A stretch of 64,000 nt of DNA from Polaromonas sp. GTDB lineage: Bacteria; Pseudomonadota; Gammaproteobacteria; Burkholderiales; Burkholderiaceae_C. Positions 27,658 through 34,532 of this stretch are shown here, in pieces (position 1 is the stretch's first letter; the number at the start of each line of letters is the position of its first letter). The stretch is taken from positions 1 to 64,000 of the forward strand of contig NZ_JAUXUP010000022.1 of the NCBI RefSeq assembly GCF_030680935.1, read 5' to 3'. A program made the position numbers and the translations under genes. The notes beneath the pieces were generated by a model. That model was not told the origin of the DNA. It searched no databases and worked only from the letters and a program-made list of their open reading frames with translations.

Positions 27658-28572
27658 TTATTTCAGTCGTTTGATCAGGCTGGAGGTGTCCCAGCGCTGT
27701 CCGCCCATCGCCTGCACGTCGGCGTAAAACTGGTCTACCAAGGCCGTAACCGGCAAACGTGCGCCATTGGTTTTGGCTTCGTCCAGCACCAGGCCCAAGT
27801 CTTTGCGCATCCAGTCCACCGCAAAACCAAAGTCAAACTTGTCGGCCACCATGGTCTTGCCCCGGTTGTCGAGCTGCCAGCTCTGCGCTGCACCCTTGCC
27901 GATCACGTCCAGCACCTGGTTGACATCCAGTCCGGCCTTTTGCCCAAAGGCGATGGCTTCGCTCAGGCCCTGTACCAGCCCCGCGATACAAATCTGGTTG
28001 ACCATTTTGGTGAGTTGGCCGGCGCCGCTGGCGCCCATCAGTGTGAAGGCTTTGGAAAACGCCATGCCGGCCGGCTTGACGGCCTCAAACGCCGCCGCAT
28101 CGCCGCCGCACATGACGGTCAGCAGGCCGTTTTGCGCGCCGGCCTGGCCGCCAGAGACCGGGGCGTCGACAAACTGCAGCTTCAGCGCCTGGGCGGCCGC
28201 ATACAGCTCGCGGGCCACGTTGGCCGACGCGGTGGTGTGATCAACAAAGATGGCGCCCGGCTGCATGCCGGCAAAAGCACCGTCTTTTCCGAGGGTGACC
28301 CCGCGCAAATCATCGTCGTTGCCGACGCAGCAAAACACGATGTCGGCGCCCTGCGCTGCCTCACGCGGCGTTGCGGCATGTTTTGGGCTGCTGGTCCCTG
28401 CGTATTCAGTACACCATGCTATTGATTTGGCAGCGGTGCGGTTGTACACCGTGACCTGGTGGCCGGCCAGCGCCAGGTGGCCCGCCATGGGGTAGCCCAT
28501 CACGCCCAGGCCGAGAAAGGCGACTTTGCGGGAGGGGGCTGCTTCGTAGGTTTTGGGGTTGGTGCTGTTCAT
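27658..28572 (-). CDS. Beta-hydroxyacid dehydrogenase (GarR/GlxR-like)
   Basis: 304 residues. The N-terminal Rossmann domain has VAFLGLGVMGYPMAGHLALA and the dinucleotide pocket VTVYNRT, an NADP-type ending. The substrate loop VDAPVSGGQAGAQNGLLTVM and the catalytic Lys in GQLTKMVNQICIAG fit tartronate-semialdehyde or 3-hydroxyisobutyrate dehydrogenases. The C-terminal DKFDFGFAVDWMRKDLGL is the family's helical domain. A short repeat-like sequence is read in frame at 28418-28434 (the residues around AAKSIAW). Exact substrate is open. Confidence 0.88.
   Translation of the reverse strand: MNSTNPKTYEAAPSRKVAFLGLGVMGYPMAGHLALAGHQVTVYNRTAAKSIAWCTEYAGTSSPKHAATPREAAQGADIVFCCVGNDDDLRGVTLGKDGAFAGMQPGAIFVDHTTASANVARELYAAAQALKLQFVDAPVSGGQAGAQNGLLTVMCGGDAAAFEAVKPAGMAFSKAFTLMGASGAGQLTKMVNQICIAGLVQGLSEAIAFGQKAGLDVNQVLDVIGKGAAQSWQLDNRGKTMVADKFDFGFAVDWMRKDLGLVLDEAKTNGARLPVTALVDQFYADVQAMGGQRWDTSSLIKRLK
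28418..28434 (+). repeat. Partial GCTAT repeat inside a dehydrogenase gene, copy 4
   Basis: GCTATTGATTTGGCAGC lies antisense to the dehydrogenase codons for AAKSIA. Only the palindromic head is present, so chance similarity is possible. Confidence 0.4.
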
Positions 28573-29045
28573 GATGTGGGCGCTGTTGGAAGGGCGATGA
28601 GGCGTAGCAAGCGGGCTTCAGGCGAGGCGCCCAGCACACAGCCAAGGGAAGGGTACGTAAGGATAGCGAGCACCGCGCATCGACGCATCAAGCCCGCGCA
28701 GTAGCCAGGGATGCGCTGCCTGACTCGCGCCGTGCGCGGCGAGGCTTTTGCGGGATGAGCCGAGAGGCGCAAAACCCAAGGCAAGGCTTTGCGCCTTGCC
28801 TGGTTTTGTAACGAAGCGGATCGCCCGCAAAACCACGCCCCTTCGGGTTCGGACCCGAGCAAACGCGGTCGCGTTTGCGGGCCATGTTGGCCATTCCGGC
28901 ACGCACAGCCGACCGGCTGTGCTGGCGGGCGCTTTCCTCACCAAACCCCTTGCGTGTGCCTCCGGGCACACGACGCGGCGTGTTGGCGAGCAAATCATCC
29001 CGTTGTGGACCCGAACGCGCATGGCGGAAGTCAGGCAGCGCATCC
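28573..29045. other. 473-bp intergenic stretch, mostly a hairpin-dense element
   Basis: No gene with a recognisable product lies here, although long spurious frames exist on both strands. Most of the region (28707-29047) is bounded by an inverted repeat and filled with hairpins, described separately. The left part, 28573-28706, has a short inverted repeat GCGGGCTT/AAGCCCGC at 28611 and 28690. Confidence 0.6.
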
Positions 29046-29047
29046 CT
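28707..29047. repeat. Inverted-repeat-bounded, hairpin-rich element
   Basis: An 18-base perfect inverted repeat, AGGGATGCGCTGCCTGAC at 28707-28724 and its complement at 29030-29047, continues inward with 11 of 14 bases matching. Inside are at least five hairpins: GGCAAGG/CCTTGCC (28780-28800), TCGGGT/ACCCGA (28843-28858), AAACGC/GCGTTT (28861-28876), GCACAGCC/GGCTGTGC (28903-28922) and GTGTGCC/GGCACAC (28954-28971). The right end supplies the first base pair of the pilU stop. It may be a non-autonomous mobile element or a structured RNA. Confidence 0.6.
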
Positions 29048-30182
29048 AGATGATGGCCATGTTTTCTGTACCGGCCGCCAGGTCCTGTGTCTTGGCGCGC
29101 TGTGAATTGAGCTTGATCTGCAGGCGCAGGTCATTGACCGAATCGGCATTGCGCAGCGCATCTTCGTAGGTGATGGTGTTGGACTCGAACGCATCAAACA
29201 GGGCCTGGTCAAAAGTCTGCATGCCCAGGTTGCGGCTTTTCTTCATGATCTCCTTGATCTCGGCGACCTCGCCCTTGAAGATCAGGTCAGAGATCAGCGG
29301 TGTGTTCAGCATGATTTCAACCGCCGCAACGCGGCCCTTGCTGTTCTGCTTGGGCACCAGGCGCTGCGAGATCATGGCCTTCATGTTGAGCGACAAATCC
29401 ATCAGCAGCTGAGCGCGGCGCTCTTCCGGGAAGAAGTTGATGATGCGGTCCAGCGCCTGGTTGGCGCTGTTGGCGTGCAGGGTGCACAGGCACAGGTGGC
29501 CCGTCTCGGCAAACGCCACGGCATGCTCCATGGTTTCGCGGTCGCGCACCTCGCCCATCAAAATCACGTCGGGTGCCTGGCGCAGGGTGTTTTTCAGCGC
29601 CGCTTCCCAGCTGTCAGTGTCCAGCCCGACTTCGCGCTGCGTTACCACGCAATTTTTGTGCGGGTGCACAAACTCCACCGGGTCTTCAATCGTGATGATG
29701 TGGCCGTAGGAGTTTTCGTTGCGCCAATCGACCATGGCAGCCAGCGTGGTCGACTTGCCCGAGCCGGTAGCGCCCACCAGAATGCACAGGCCACGCTTGG
29801 ACATCACCACTTCCTTGAGCACCTGCGGCACACCCAGGCCGTCAATCGTCGGCAGCACCGCCGGGATCACCCGCATCACCATGCCGACCTTGCCCTGCTG
29901 GATGAAGGCGTTGACGCGGAAGCGACCGACACTGGGCGGCGATATCGCGAAGTTGCACTCTTTCGTGCGCTCAAACTCGGCGGCCTGCTTGTCGTTCATG
30001 ATGGCGCGGGCCAGCGCCAGCGTGTGGCTGGCATTGAGTGGCTGCGGCGACACCTTGGTGACCTTGCCGTCGACTTTCATGGCCGGCGGAAAATCCGCAG
30101 TGATGAACAAATCGCTGCCGTTGCGGCTGACCATCAGTTTGAGAAGGTCGTTGATGAATTTACTGGCCTGGTCGCGTTCCAT
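29046..30182 (-). CDS. pilU: Type IV pilus retraction ATPase PilU
   Basis: 378 residues. PilT-class secretion ATPase with LVGATGSGKSTTLAAM (Walker A), the Asp box ITIEDPVEFVH, GEVRDRETMEHAVAFAETGH (Walker B and second His box). It lacks the AIRNLIRE motif of PilT and has SDLIFKGEVAEI instead, which marks PilU. PilU works with PilT to pull pili back against high load. It follows pilT by 12 bases. The stop codon overlaps the end of the inverted-repeat element. Confidence 0.95.
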   Translation of the reverse strand: MERDQASKFINDLLKLMVSRNGSDLFITADFPPAMKVDGKVTKVSPQPLNASHTLALARAIMNDKQAAEFERTKECNFAISPPSVGRFRVNAFIQQGKVGMVMRVIPAVLPTIDGLGVPQVLKEVVMSKRGLCILVGATGSGKSTTLAAMVDWRNENSYGHIITIEDPVEFVHPHKNCVVTQREVGLDTDSWEAALKNTLRQAPDVILMGEVRDRETMEHAVAFAETGHLCLCTLHANSANQALDRIINFFPEERRAQLLMDLSLNMKAMISQRLVPKQNSKGRVAAVEIMLNTPLISDLIFKGEVAEIKEIMKKSRNLGMQTFDQALFDAFESNTITYEDALRNADSVNDLRLQIKLNSQRAKTQDLAAGTENMAII

Positions 30183-30194
30183 GACTTGTCCTGG

Positions 30195-31238
30195 TTAGCC
30201 GGGGAAGTTTTCCGGAATTTTCGCTTTGCCGCGCGCTTCAGCGGCGGAAATGACGTTGCGCTTGACCAGATCGGTCAGGTTCTGGTCCAGGGTCTGCATG
30301 CCCACGCTGTTGCCGGTCTGGATCGACGAATACATCTGCGCGACCTTGGCTTCCCGGATCAAATTACGGATGGCGCTGGTGCCCAGCATGATTTCGTGGG
30401 CAGCCACACGGCCCTGGCCGTCTTTGGTTTTGCACAGGGTTTGCGAGATCACGGCCTGCAGCGACTCGGACAACATGGCGCGGATCATTTCCTTTTCTTC
30501 GGACGGAAACACGTCAATGATCCGGTCAATCGTTTTGGCCGCGCTGGAGGTGTGCAGCGTGCCAAACACCAGGTGGCCGGTTTCAGCGGCCGTCATGGCC
30601 AGGCGAATGGTTTCCAGGTCGCGCATCTCGCCGACCAGAATGGCGTCCGGGTCTTCGCGCAGTGCGGACTTCAATGCCGCGCTGAAGCTCAGCGTGTGCG
30701 GGCCGACCTCACGCTGGTTGATCAGGCATTTTTTCGATTCGTGCACAAACTCGATCGGGTCTTCCACCGTCAGGATGTGACCGTACTCGGTTTCGTTGAG
30801 GAAGTTGACCATGGCTGCCAGGGTGGTCGATTTGCCCGAGCCGGTGGGACCGGTGACCAGCACCATGCCGCGCGGCTTCATCGCCAGATCGCCAAAAATC
30901 TTCGGCGCGTTGAGCTGCTCCAGCGTCAGGATCTTCGAGGGGATGGTCCGGAAGACGGCGCCAGCGCCCCGGTTCTGGTTGAAGGCATTGACGCGAAAAC
31001 GCGCCAAGCCGTCAATCTCGAACGAGAAGTCAATCTCCAGAAACTCCTCGTAGTTTTTGCGCTGCGTGTCGTTCATGATGTCGTACACCATGCCATGCAC
31101 CTGCTTGTGGTCCAGCGGATCGACGTTGATGCGTCGTACATCCCCGTGCACCCGGATCATGGGCGGCAGCCCCGCCGAGAGGTGCAGATCCGACGCCTTG
31201 TTCTTGACGCTGAAAGCCAGCAGCTGGGTAATGTCCAT
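30195..31238 (-). CDS. pilT: Type IV pilus retraction ATPase PilT
   Basis: 347 residues. The N-terminal PAS-like part includes SDLHLSAGLPPMIRVHGDVR. Walker A is VTGPTGSGKSTTLA, then the Asp box TVEDPIEFVHESKK, Walker B VGEMRDLETIRLAMTAAETG, and the PilT-specific AIRNLIREAKVAQM near residue 275. This hexameric motor depolymerises type IV pili for twitching motility. No pilin or assembly genes are in the window. It is divergent from yggS across 33 bases. Confidence 0.97.
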   Translation of the reverse strand: MDITQLLAFSVKNKASDLHLSAGLPPMIRVHGDVRRINVDPLDHKQVHGMVYDIMNDTQRKNYEEFLEIDFSFEIDGLARFRVNAFNQNRGAGAVFRTIPSKILTLEQLNAPKIFGDLAMKPRGMVLVTGPTGSGKSTTLAAMVNFLNETEYGHILTVEDPIEFVHESKKCLINQREVGPHTLSFSAALKSALREDPDAILVGEMRDLETIRLAMTAAETGHLVFGTLHTSSAAKTIDRIIDVFPSEEKEMIRAMLSESLQAVISQTLCKTKDGQGRVAAHEIMLGTSAIRNLIREAKVAQMYSSIQTGNSVGMQTLDQNLTDLVKRNVISAAEARGKAKIPENFPG

Positions 31239-31271
31239 CCCGGGAGTTCCTCATAAGTTTACAGTTCGATT

Positions 31272-32042
31272 ATGACCATGATTGTTGACAATCTCCAAGC
31301 TGTGCATGCGCGCATCGCTGCGGCTTGCGCAGCCTGCGGGCGCGACCCAGGCGATGTTCGCTTGTTGGCCGTTTCAAAAACCTTCGGGCCCGACGCGGTC
31401 ATCGAGGCGCTCTCAGGCGGGCAGTCCGCATTTGGAGAGAACTACATTCAGGAGGGGGTGGAGAAGATTCTCTCGGTTCTCAGATGGGAAGCCGATGGCC
31501 TTCGGCTGTCGTCTTCTGGCCATTCCTCCGCGTTCCGCTCCCCACCTTCGGCGGGGCCCCTCTCCATCCCTCCAGAATGGCACTGCATCGGTCCCATCCA
31601 GAGCAACAAGACGCGGCTGGTGGCTGAGCACTTCGACTGGGTCCAGTCGGTGGACCGCCTGAAAATTGCGCAGCGCCTGAGCGAGCAGCGGCCAGAACAT
31701 CTGCCCCCGCTGCAGGTGTGCCTGCAGGTCAATATCGACGGCGGCGCCAACAAGGCGGGCGTGAGCCCGGATGATGCGTTGGCGCTGGCCGCAGAAGTGG
31801 CGCGGCTGCCCCGGCTGCAGTTGCGCGGCATCATGTCTATCCCCGAGCCTGCTATTGATTTTGTAGCTGCTTGCGCAATTCACAAAAGGGCTGCAGGCCT
31901 TTTTGGTGAGATCAATGCGGCTGGGGTGTTGCCCCGGGCGATGGACACCTTGTCCATGGGCATGACGGCCGACCTGGAGGCCGCCATCCATGCTGGCAGC
32001 ACCATGGTGCGTGTGGGGACCGCTATTTTCGGAGGCCGGTGA
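31272..32042 (+). CDS. yggS: YggS/PROSC family PLP homeostasis protein, with insertion
   Basis: 256 residues against the usual 225-240. It binds PLP without known catalysis. Motifs: LLAVSKTF with the PLP Lys, FGENYIQEGVEKI, WHCIGPIQSNKTRLV, MSIPEP, LSMGMTADLEAAI and VRVGTAIFG. Between VEKI and EWHCIG there are about 30 extra residues (codons about 31470-31575) rich in Ser and Pro, absent from the family as I know it. Around 31851-31914 a GCTAT repeat is read in frame as AIDFVAACAIHKRAAG without changing length. The next gene overlaps its 3' end. Confidence 0.9.
   Translation: MTMIVDNLQAVHARIAAACAACGRDPGDVRLLAVSKTFGPDAVIEALSGGQSAFGENYIQEGVEKILSVLRWEADGLRLSSSGHSSAFRSPPSAGPLSIPPEWHCIGPIQSNKTRLVAEHFDWVQSVDRLKIAQRLSEQRPEHLPPLQVCLQVNIDGGANKAGVSPDDALALAAEVARLPRLQLRGIMSIPEPAIDFVAACAIHKRAAGLFGEINAAGVLPRAMDTLSMGMTADLEAAIHAGSTMVRVGTAIFGGR
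31470..31575. repeat. In-frame insertion block inside yggS
   Basis: About 105 bases that interrupt the conserved YggS core. It contains two small hairpins, GCCGA/TCGGC at 31490-31505 and CCCCACC/GGCGGGG near 31539-31556, and no stop codon in the yggS frame. The exact borders are inferred from where family similarity resumes. Confidence 0.5.
31851..31914 (+). repeat. Interspersed GCTAT repeat inside yggS, copy 5
   Basis: GCTATTGATTTTGTAGC, then TGCTTGCGCA, a spacer, and AAGGGCTGCAGGCC. It is one of the best-preserved copies and is read in frame through yggS. Confidence 0.8.
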
Positions 32043-32595
32043 TCGGCTTGACCGTCCCGCAGTCGCTAGCAATCCACTTGCCGCCGCCATCCATGGTCAT
32101 GGTTTCCGGCTTGCCCTGTACGTTGCTTTTCATGACCATCTTCATGCTGTAGGCCTCGGGGCTGACGTAGGTCACCGTGCCTTCTCCGCTGGACGGCGGT
32201 TGGGTGCAGACAAAAGACATCTTCATGGTGTTGCCGGAACGCGGCGAGGTGCTGGTCTTGCAGTCGCCTTGTTGCGCGGGCAGCTCATTGCGGTCAATCA
32301 TGTCCTGGGTCATGCAGATTTTGGCCACGATGTTGCCAGGCCCACCCGCGCCTAGAGCAACCCCCTGCTTGGCCATCATGTCCTGCATCATCTTGCGTTG
32401 CTCGGGCGGCATGGCGGCCATCTGTTTTTGCATCTCGGCCATGCCTTTTTCAAGCTGGCCTGAGCCGGATTGCATCTTGTTGTTGATCTCCCACAAACCG
32501 GGCTTGAGGTTTTGGGCCATGGCAAGCGGGCTTGCCAGCAAGAGCAACGCCAGCACGCTGGCAGCGAGCTGCGGTGGGGTACGCCGTAGGTTCAT
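32023..32595 (-). CDS. DUF3617 periplasmic protein
   Basis: 190 residues from ATG 32595, with GGAG eight bases upstream. A signal peptide (LAASVLALLLLASPLAMAQ) is followed by the DUF3617 opening LKPGLWEINNKMQSG, a Met/Gln-rich helix (MAEMQKQMAAMPPEQRKMMQ), Cys pairs in KICMTQ, GDCKT and SFVCTQ, and WIASDCG near the end. Function unknown. It is convergent with yggS and the two coding regions overlap by 20 bases. Confidence 0.85.
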   Translation of the reverse strand: MNLRRTPPQLAASVLALLLLASPLAMAQNLKPGLWEINNKMQSGSGQLEKGMAEMQKQMAAMPPEQRKMMQDMMAKQGVALGAGGPGNIVAKICMTQDMIDRNELPAQQGDCKTSTSPRSGNTMKMSFVCTQPPSSGEGTVTYVSPEAYSMKMVMKSNVQGKPETMTMDGGGKWIASDCGTVKPITGLRK

Positions 32596-32616
32596 GAATC
32601 TGTTCTCCAAAAAATC

Positions 32617-33759
32617 CTATCGCACGAAGCGCCCGCCTCGCCCAATGATGGTGAGGTCGGTGAAGCGCGAGCCTTCGTGGCTTTTGGGCCCATAGTTGAC
32701 CAGGAAGCCGCCCAGGTTGACCTCGCGCATGGACTCCAGCCCGGTCACCAGGCTCTCTCGCGTCAGTGTTTTTCCGGCCCGGCGCACGCCCTCTACAAAC
32801 ACCTTGGCCGCCAGAAAACCTTCCATGCTGGAAAAGTCAAAATCCTTGTTGCCGCCTTCCGTCATGCGCTGCTGGTACTCGCGCACGATGGCCGATGACG
32901 CTGTGTAAGGGAAGGGCACCACCTGCGAAATCGTCACGCCTGCGCCGGCGTCGCCGAGCTCGGCCGACAGCGCCGTGGAGCCGACAAAACTGACATTGAA
33001 AAATTGTCCGCCATAACCCTTGGAACGAGCCAGCTTGATCAGCGCTGCGCAGGATTTGTAGGCGCTGATCTGCACCACGGCTTCCGGCGCCGCCGTCTGC
33101 AGGGTTGCCCAGGCGGCGGCCACATCAATCGAGTTGCGTTCCACGGTGACGGCAGCGGCGGCGGTGAGATTGCGCTTGGCCAGGGCCCGCGTGACCCCCT
33201 CCAGCCCGGCTTTGCCATAAGAGTCGTTCTGGTAGAACACCGCAATTTTCTTGATACCCAGCGTGCTCAGGTGTTGCACGATGCGTTCGGTTTCGTCAAA
33301 GTAACTGGCGCGTACATGAAACAGGTTGCGGTTAAACGGCTCGCGCAGGGCCTGTGCGCCGGTGAAGGGCCCAATCAGCGGAATCCCTGCTGCATTGATG
33401 GCGGGCACCGCCGCCAGCGTGGTGGGCGTGCCGACCGAGCCTACCAATGCAAACACCTTGTCTTCCTCAATCAGCGCCTTGACAGCAGCGGCGGCTTTCT
33501 CCGGCTCATAACCGTCGTCGCGTGAAACCAATTTGATGCTGCGCCCATTGATGCCGCCGGCCGCATTCACCGCATTGAAGTGCGCCAGCATGCCTAGCTG
33601 CATGCGTTTGCCAAGTTCTGCCGCCGGCCCGGTCTGGGCAGCAAATTGCCCCACCAGAATTTCGCGGTCGGTGACGCCGGTCTCTGCTGCCGCCGGAGCG
33701 GTCGCCATGAACAGGGCGGCAAACAGGGCGCAGGAGGCCCAGAGGGAGTGCTTGTTCAT
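32617..33759 (-). CDS. ABC-type branched-chain amino acid binding protein
   Basis: 380 residues from ATG 33759. A signal peptide (SLWASCALFAALFMATAPAA) precedes a LivJ/HmgC-like type 1 periplasmic binding fold: EILVGQFAAQTGPAAELGKR, KLVSRDDGYEPEKAAAAVKA, and LVGSVGTPTTLAAVP. It binds an amino acid or related ligand. No permease or ATPase genes are near, so it is an orphan component. The 193 bases upstream should hold its promoter; I see no clear consensus there. Confidence 0.88.
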   Translation of the reverse strand: MNKHSLWASCALFAALFMATAPAAAETGVTDREILVGQFAAQTGPAAELGKRMQLGMLAHFNAVNAAGGINGRSIKLVSRDDGYEPEKAAAAVKALIEEDKVFALVGSVGTPTTLAAVPAINAAGIPLIGPFTGAQALREPFNRNLFHVRASYFDETERIVQHLSTLGIKKIAVFYQNDSYGKAGLEGVTRALAKRNLTAAAAVTVERNSIDVAAAWATLQTAAPEAVVQISAYKSCAALIKLARSKGYGGQFFNVSFVGSTALSAELGDAGAGVTISQVVPFPYTASSAIVREYQQRMTEGGNKDFDFSSMEGFLAAKVFVEGVRRAGKTLTRESLVTGLESMREVNLGGFLVNYGPKSHEGSRFTDLTIIGRGGRFVR

Positions 33760-33952
33760 CAGGGGTTCTTTCGGTAAGGGAGCTGGGCTTGGCCAAAGGC
33801 TGCCTTGCCGAATGGATGCAAAACAGAACATGACCCGACCTGAAGGTAGTCCAAGTCCCGGGGGCTGGCAATGTGGTTGCCCCCCACGGTGTGCACTATT
33901 GACCAAAGCAGGCCAAAAAGGCTGCGCTGCGGAGATCTCTTTGTTGCTGTGC

Positions 33953-34432
33953 TTACACACCCAGCGCGAGCCGGGTAGTACTTTTCACCTCTTCCATCAC
34001 CGCGTAGGTGCGGGTCTCGCGCACGCCCGGCAATTGCCACAACACGGTGCCGGCAAAGTGGCGGTAGGCCGGCATGTCGGCCATGCGGGTCTTGAGCAAG
34101 TAGTCAAAGCCGCCGGCCACCATGTGGCATTCCATGATTTCAGGGTAGACCTGCACCGCCGCCTTGAAGGCATCAAACACGTTGGGCGTGGTGCGGTCCA
34201 GCAGCACCTCTACAAACACCATCATGCCGGCACCCAGCTGCAGCGGGTTCAGCCGCGCTTCGTAGCCCAGGATGAAACCATCGCGGCTCAGGCGCTGCAC
34301 CCGGGCCAGAACGGCCGTGGCAGACAGGGCCACGCTTTCAGCCAGCTTCAGGTTGGAGATGCGGCCATCGTGCTGCAGAAGATTCAGAATCTTCAAATCA
34401 ATGCGGTCAATGTTGGTCAGGGTTTGGGTCAT
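33953..34432 (-). CDS. Lrp/AsnC-family regulator, probable regulator of putA
   Basis: 159 residues. An N-terminal helix-turn-helix (DRIDLKILNLLQHDGRISNL, SVALSATAVLARVQRL) is followed by the RAM ligand domain (about 75-150: MMVFVEVLLDR, HMVAGGFDYLLKTR). It is divergent from putA with 100 bases between them, the arrangement seen for PutR-type proline-responsive regulators. The link to proline is inferred from position only. Confidence 0.9.
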   Translation of the reverse strand: MTQTLTNIDRIDLKILNLLQHDGRISNLKLAESVALSATAVLARVQRLSRDGFILGYEARLNPLQLGAGMMVFVEVLLDRTTPNVFDAFKAAVQVYPEIMECHMVAGGFDYLLKTRMADMPAYRHFAGTVLWQLPGVRETRTYAVMEEVKSTTRLALGV

Positions 34433-34532
34433 ATCTGGTGAAATATTCTGAAAAATCAGCCAAATTTAGCGTGAAATTCGTTTTGAATCAAGCCAACATC
34501 ACAGCATTCACCATCTGCGGAGTTTTTCAAAA
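34433..34532. promoter_or_regulatory. Divergent lrp-type regulator / putA control region
   Basis: The region is unusually AT-rich for this genome, with A/T tracts around GAAATATTCTGAAAAATC and AAATTTAGCGTGAAATTCG. Lrp-type proteins bind such tracts. Exact operators and -10/-35 boxes are not clear to me. Confidence 0.5.

Noticed and set aside
28618-29212. Overlapping minus-strand frames (141 and 174 codons) in the hairpin-rich element
   Set aside because: They run through the palindromes and into pilU out of frame and have no recognisable domain; the palindromic structure explains the open frames.
29475-31256. 593-codon open frame opposite pilT and pilU
   Set aside because: It is the antisense shadow of two well-conserved genes in GC-rich DNA and shows no protein motif.
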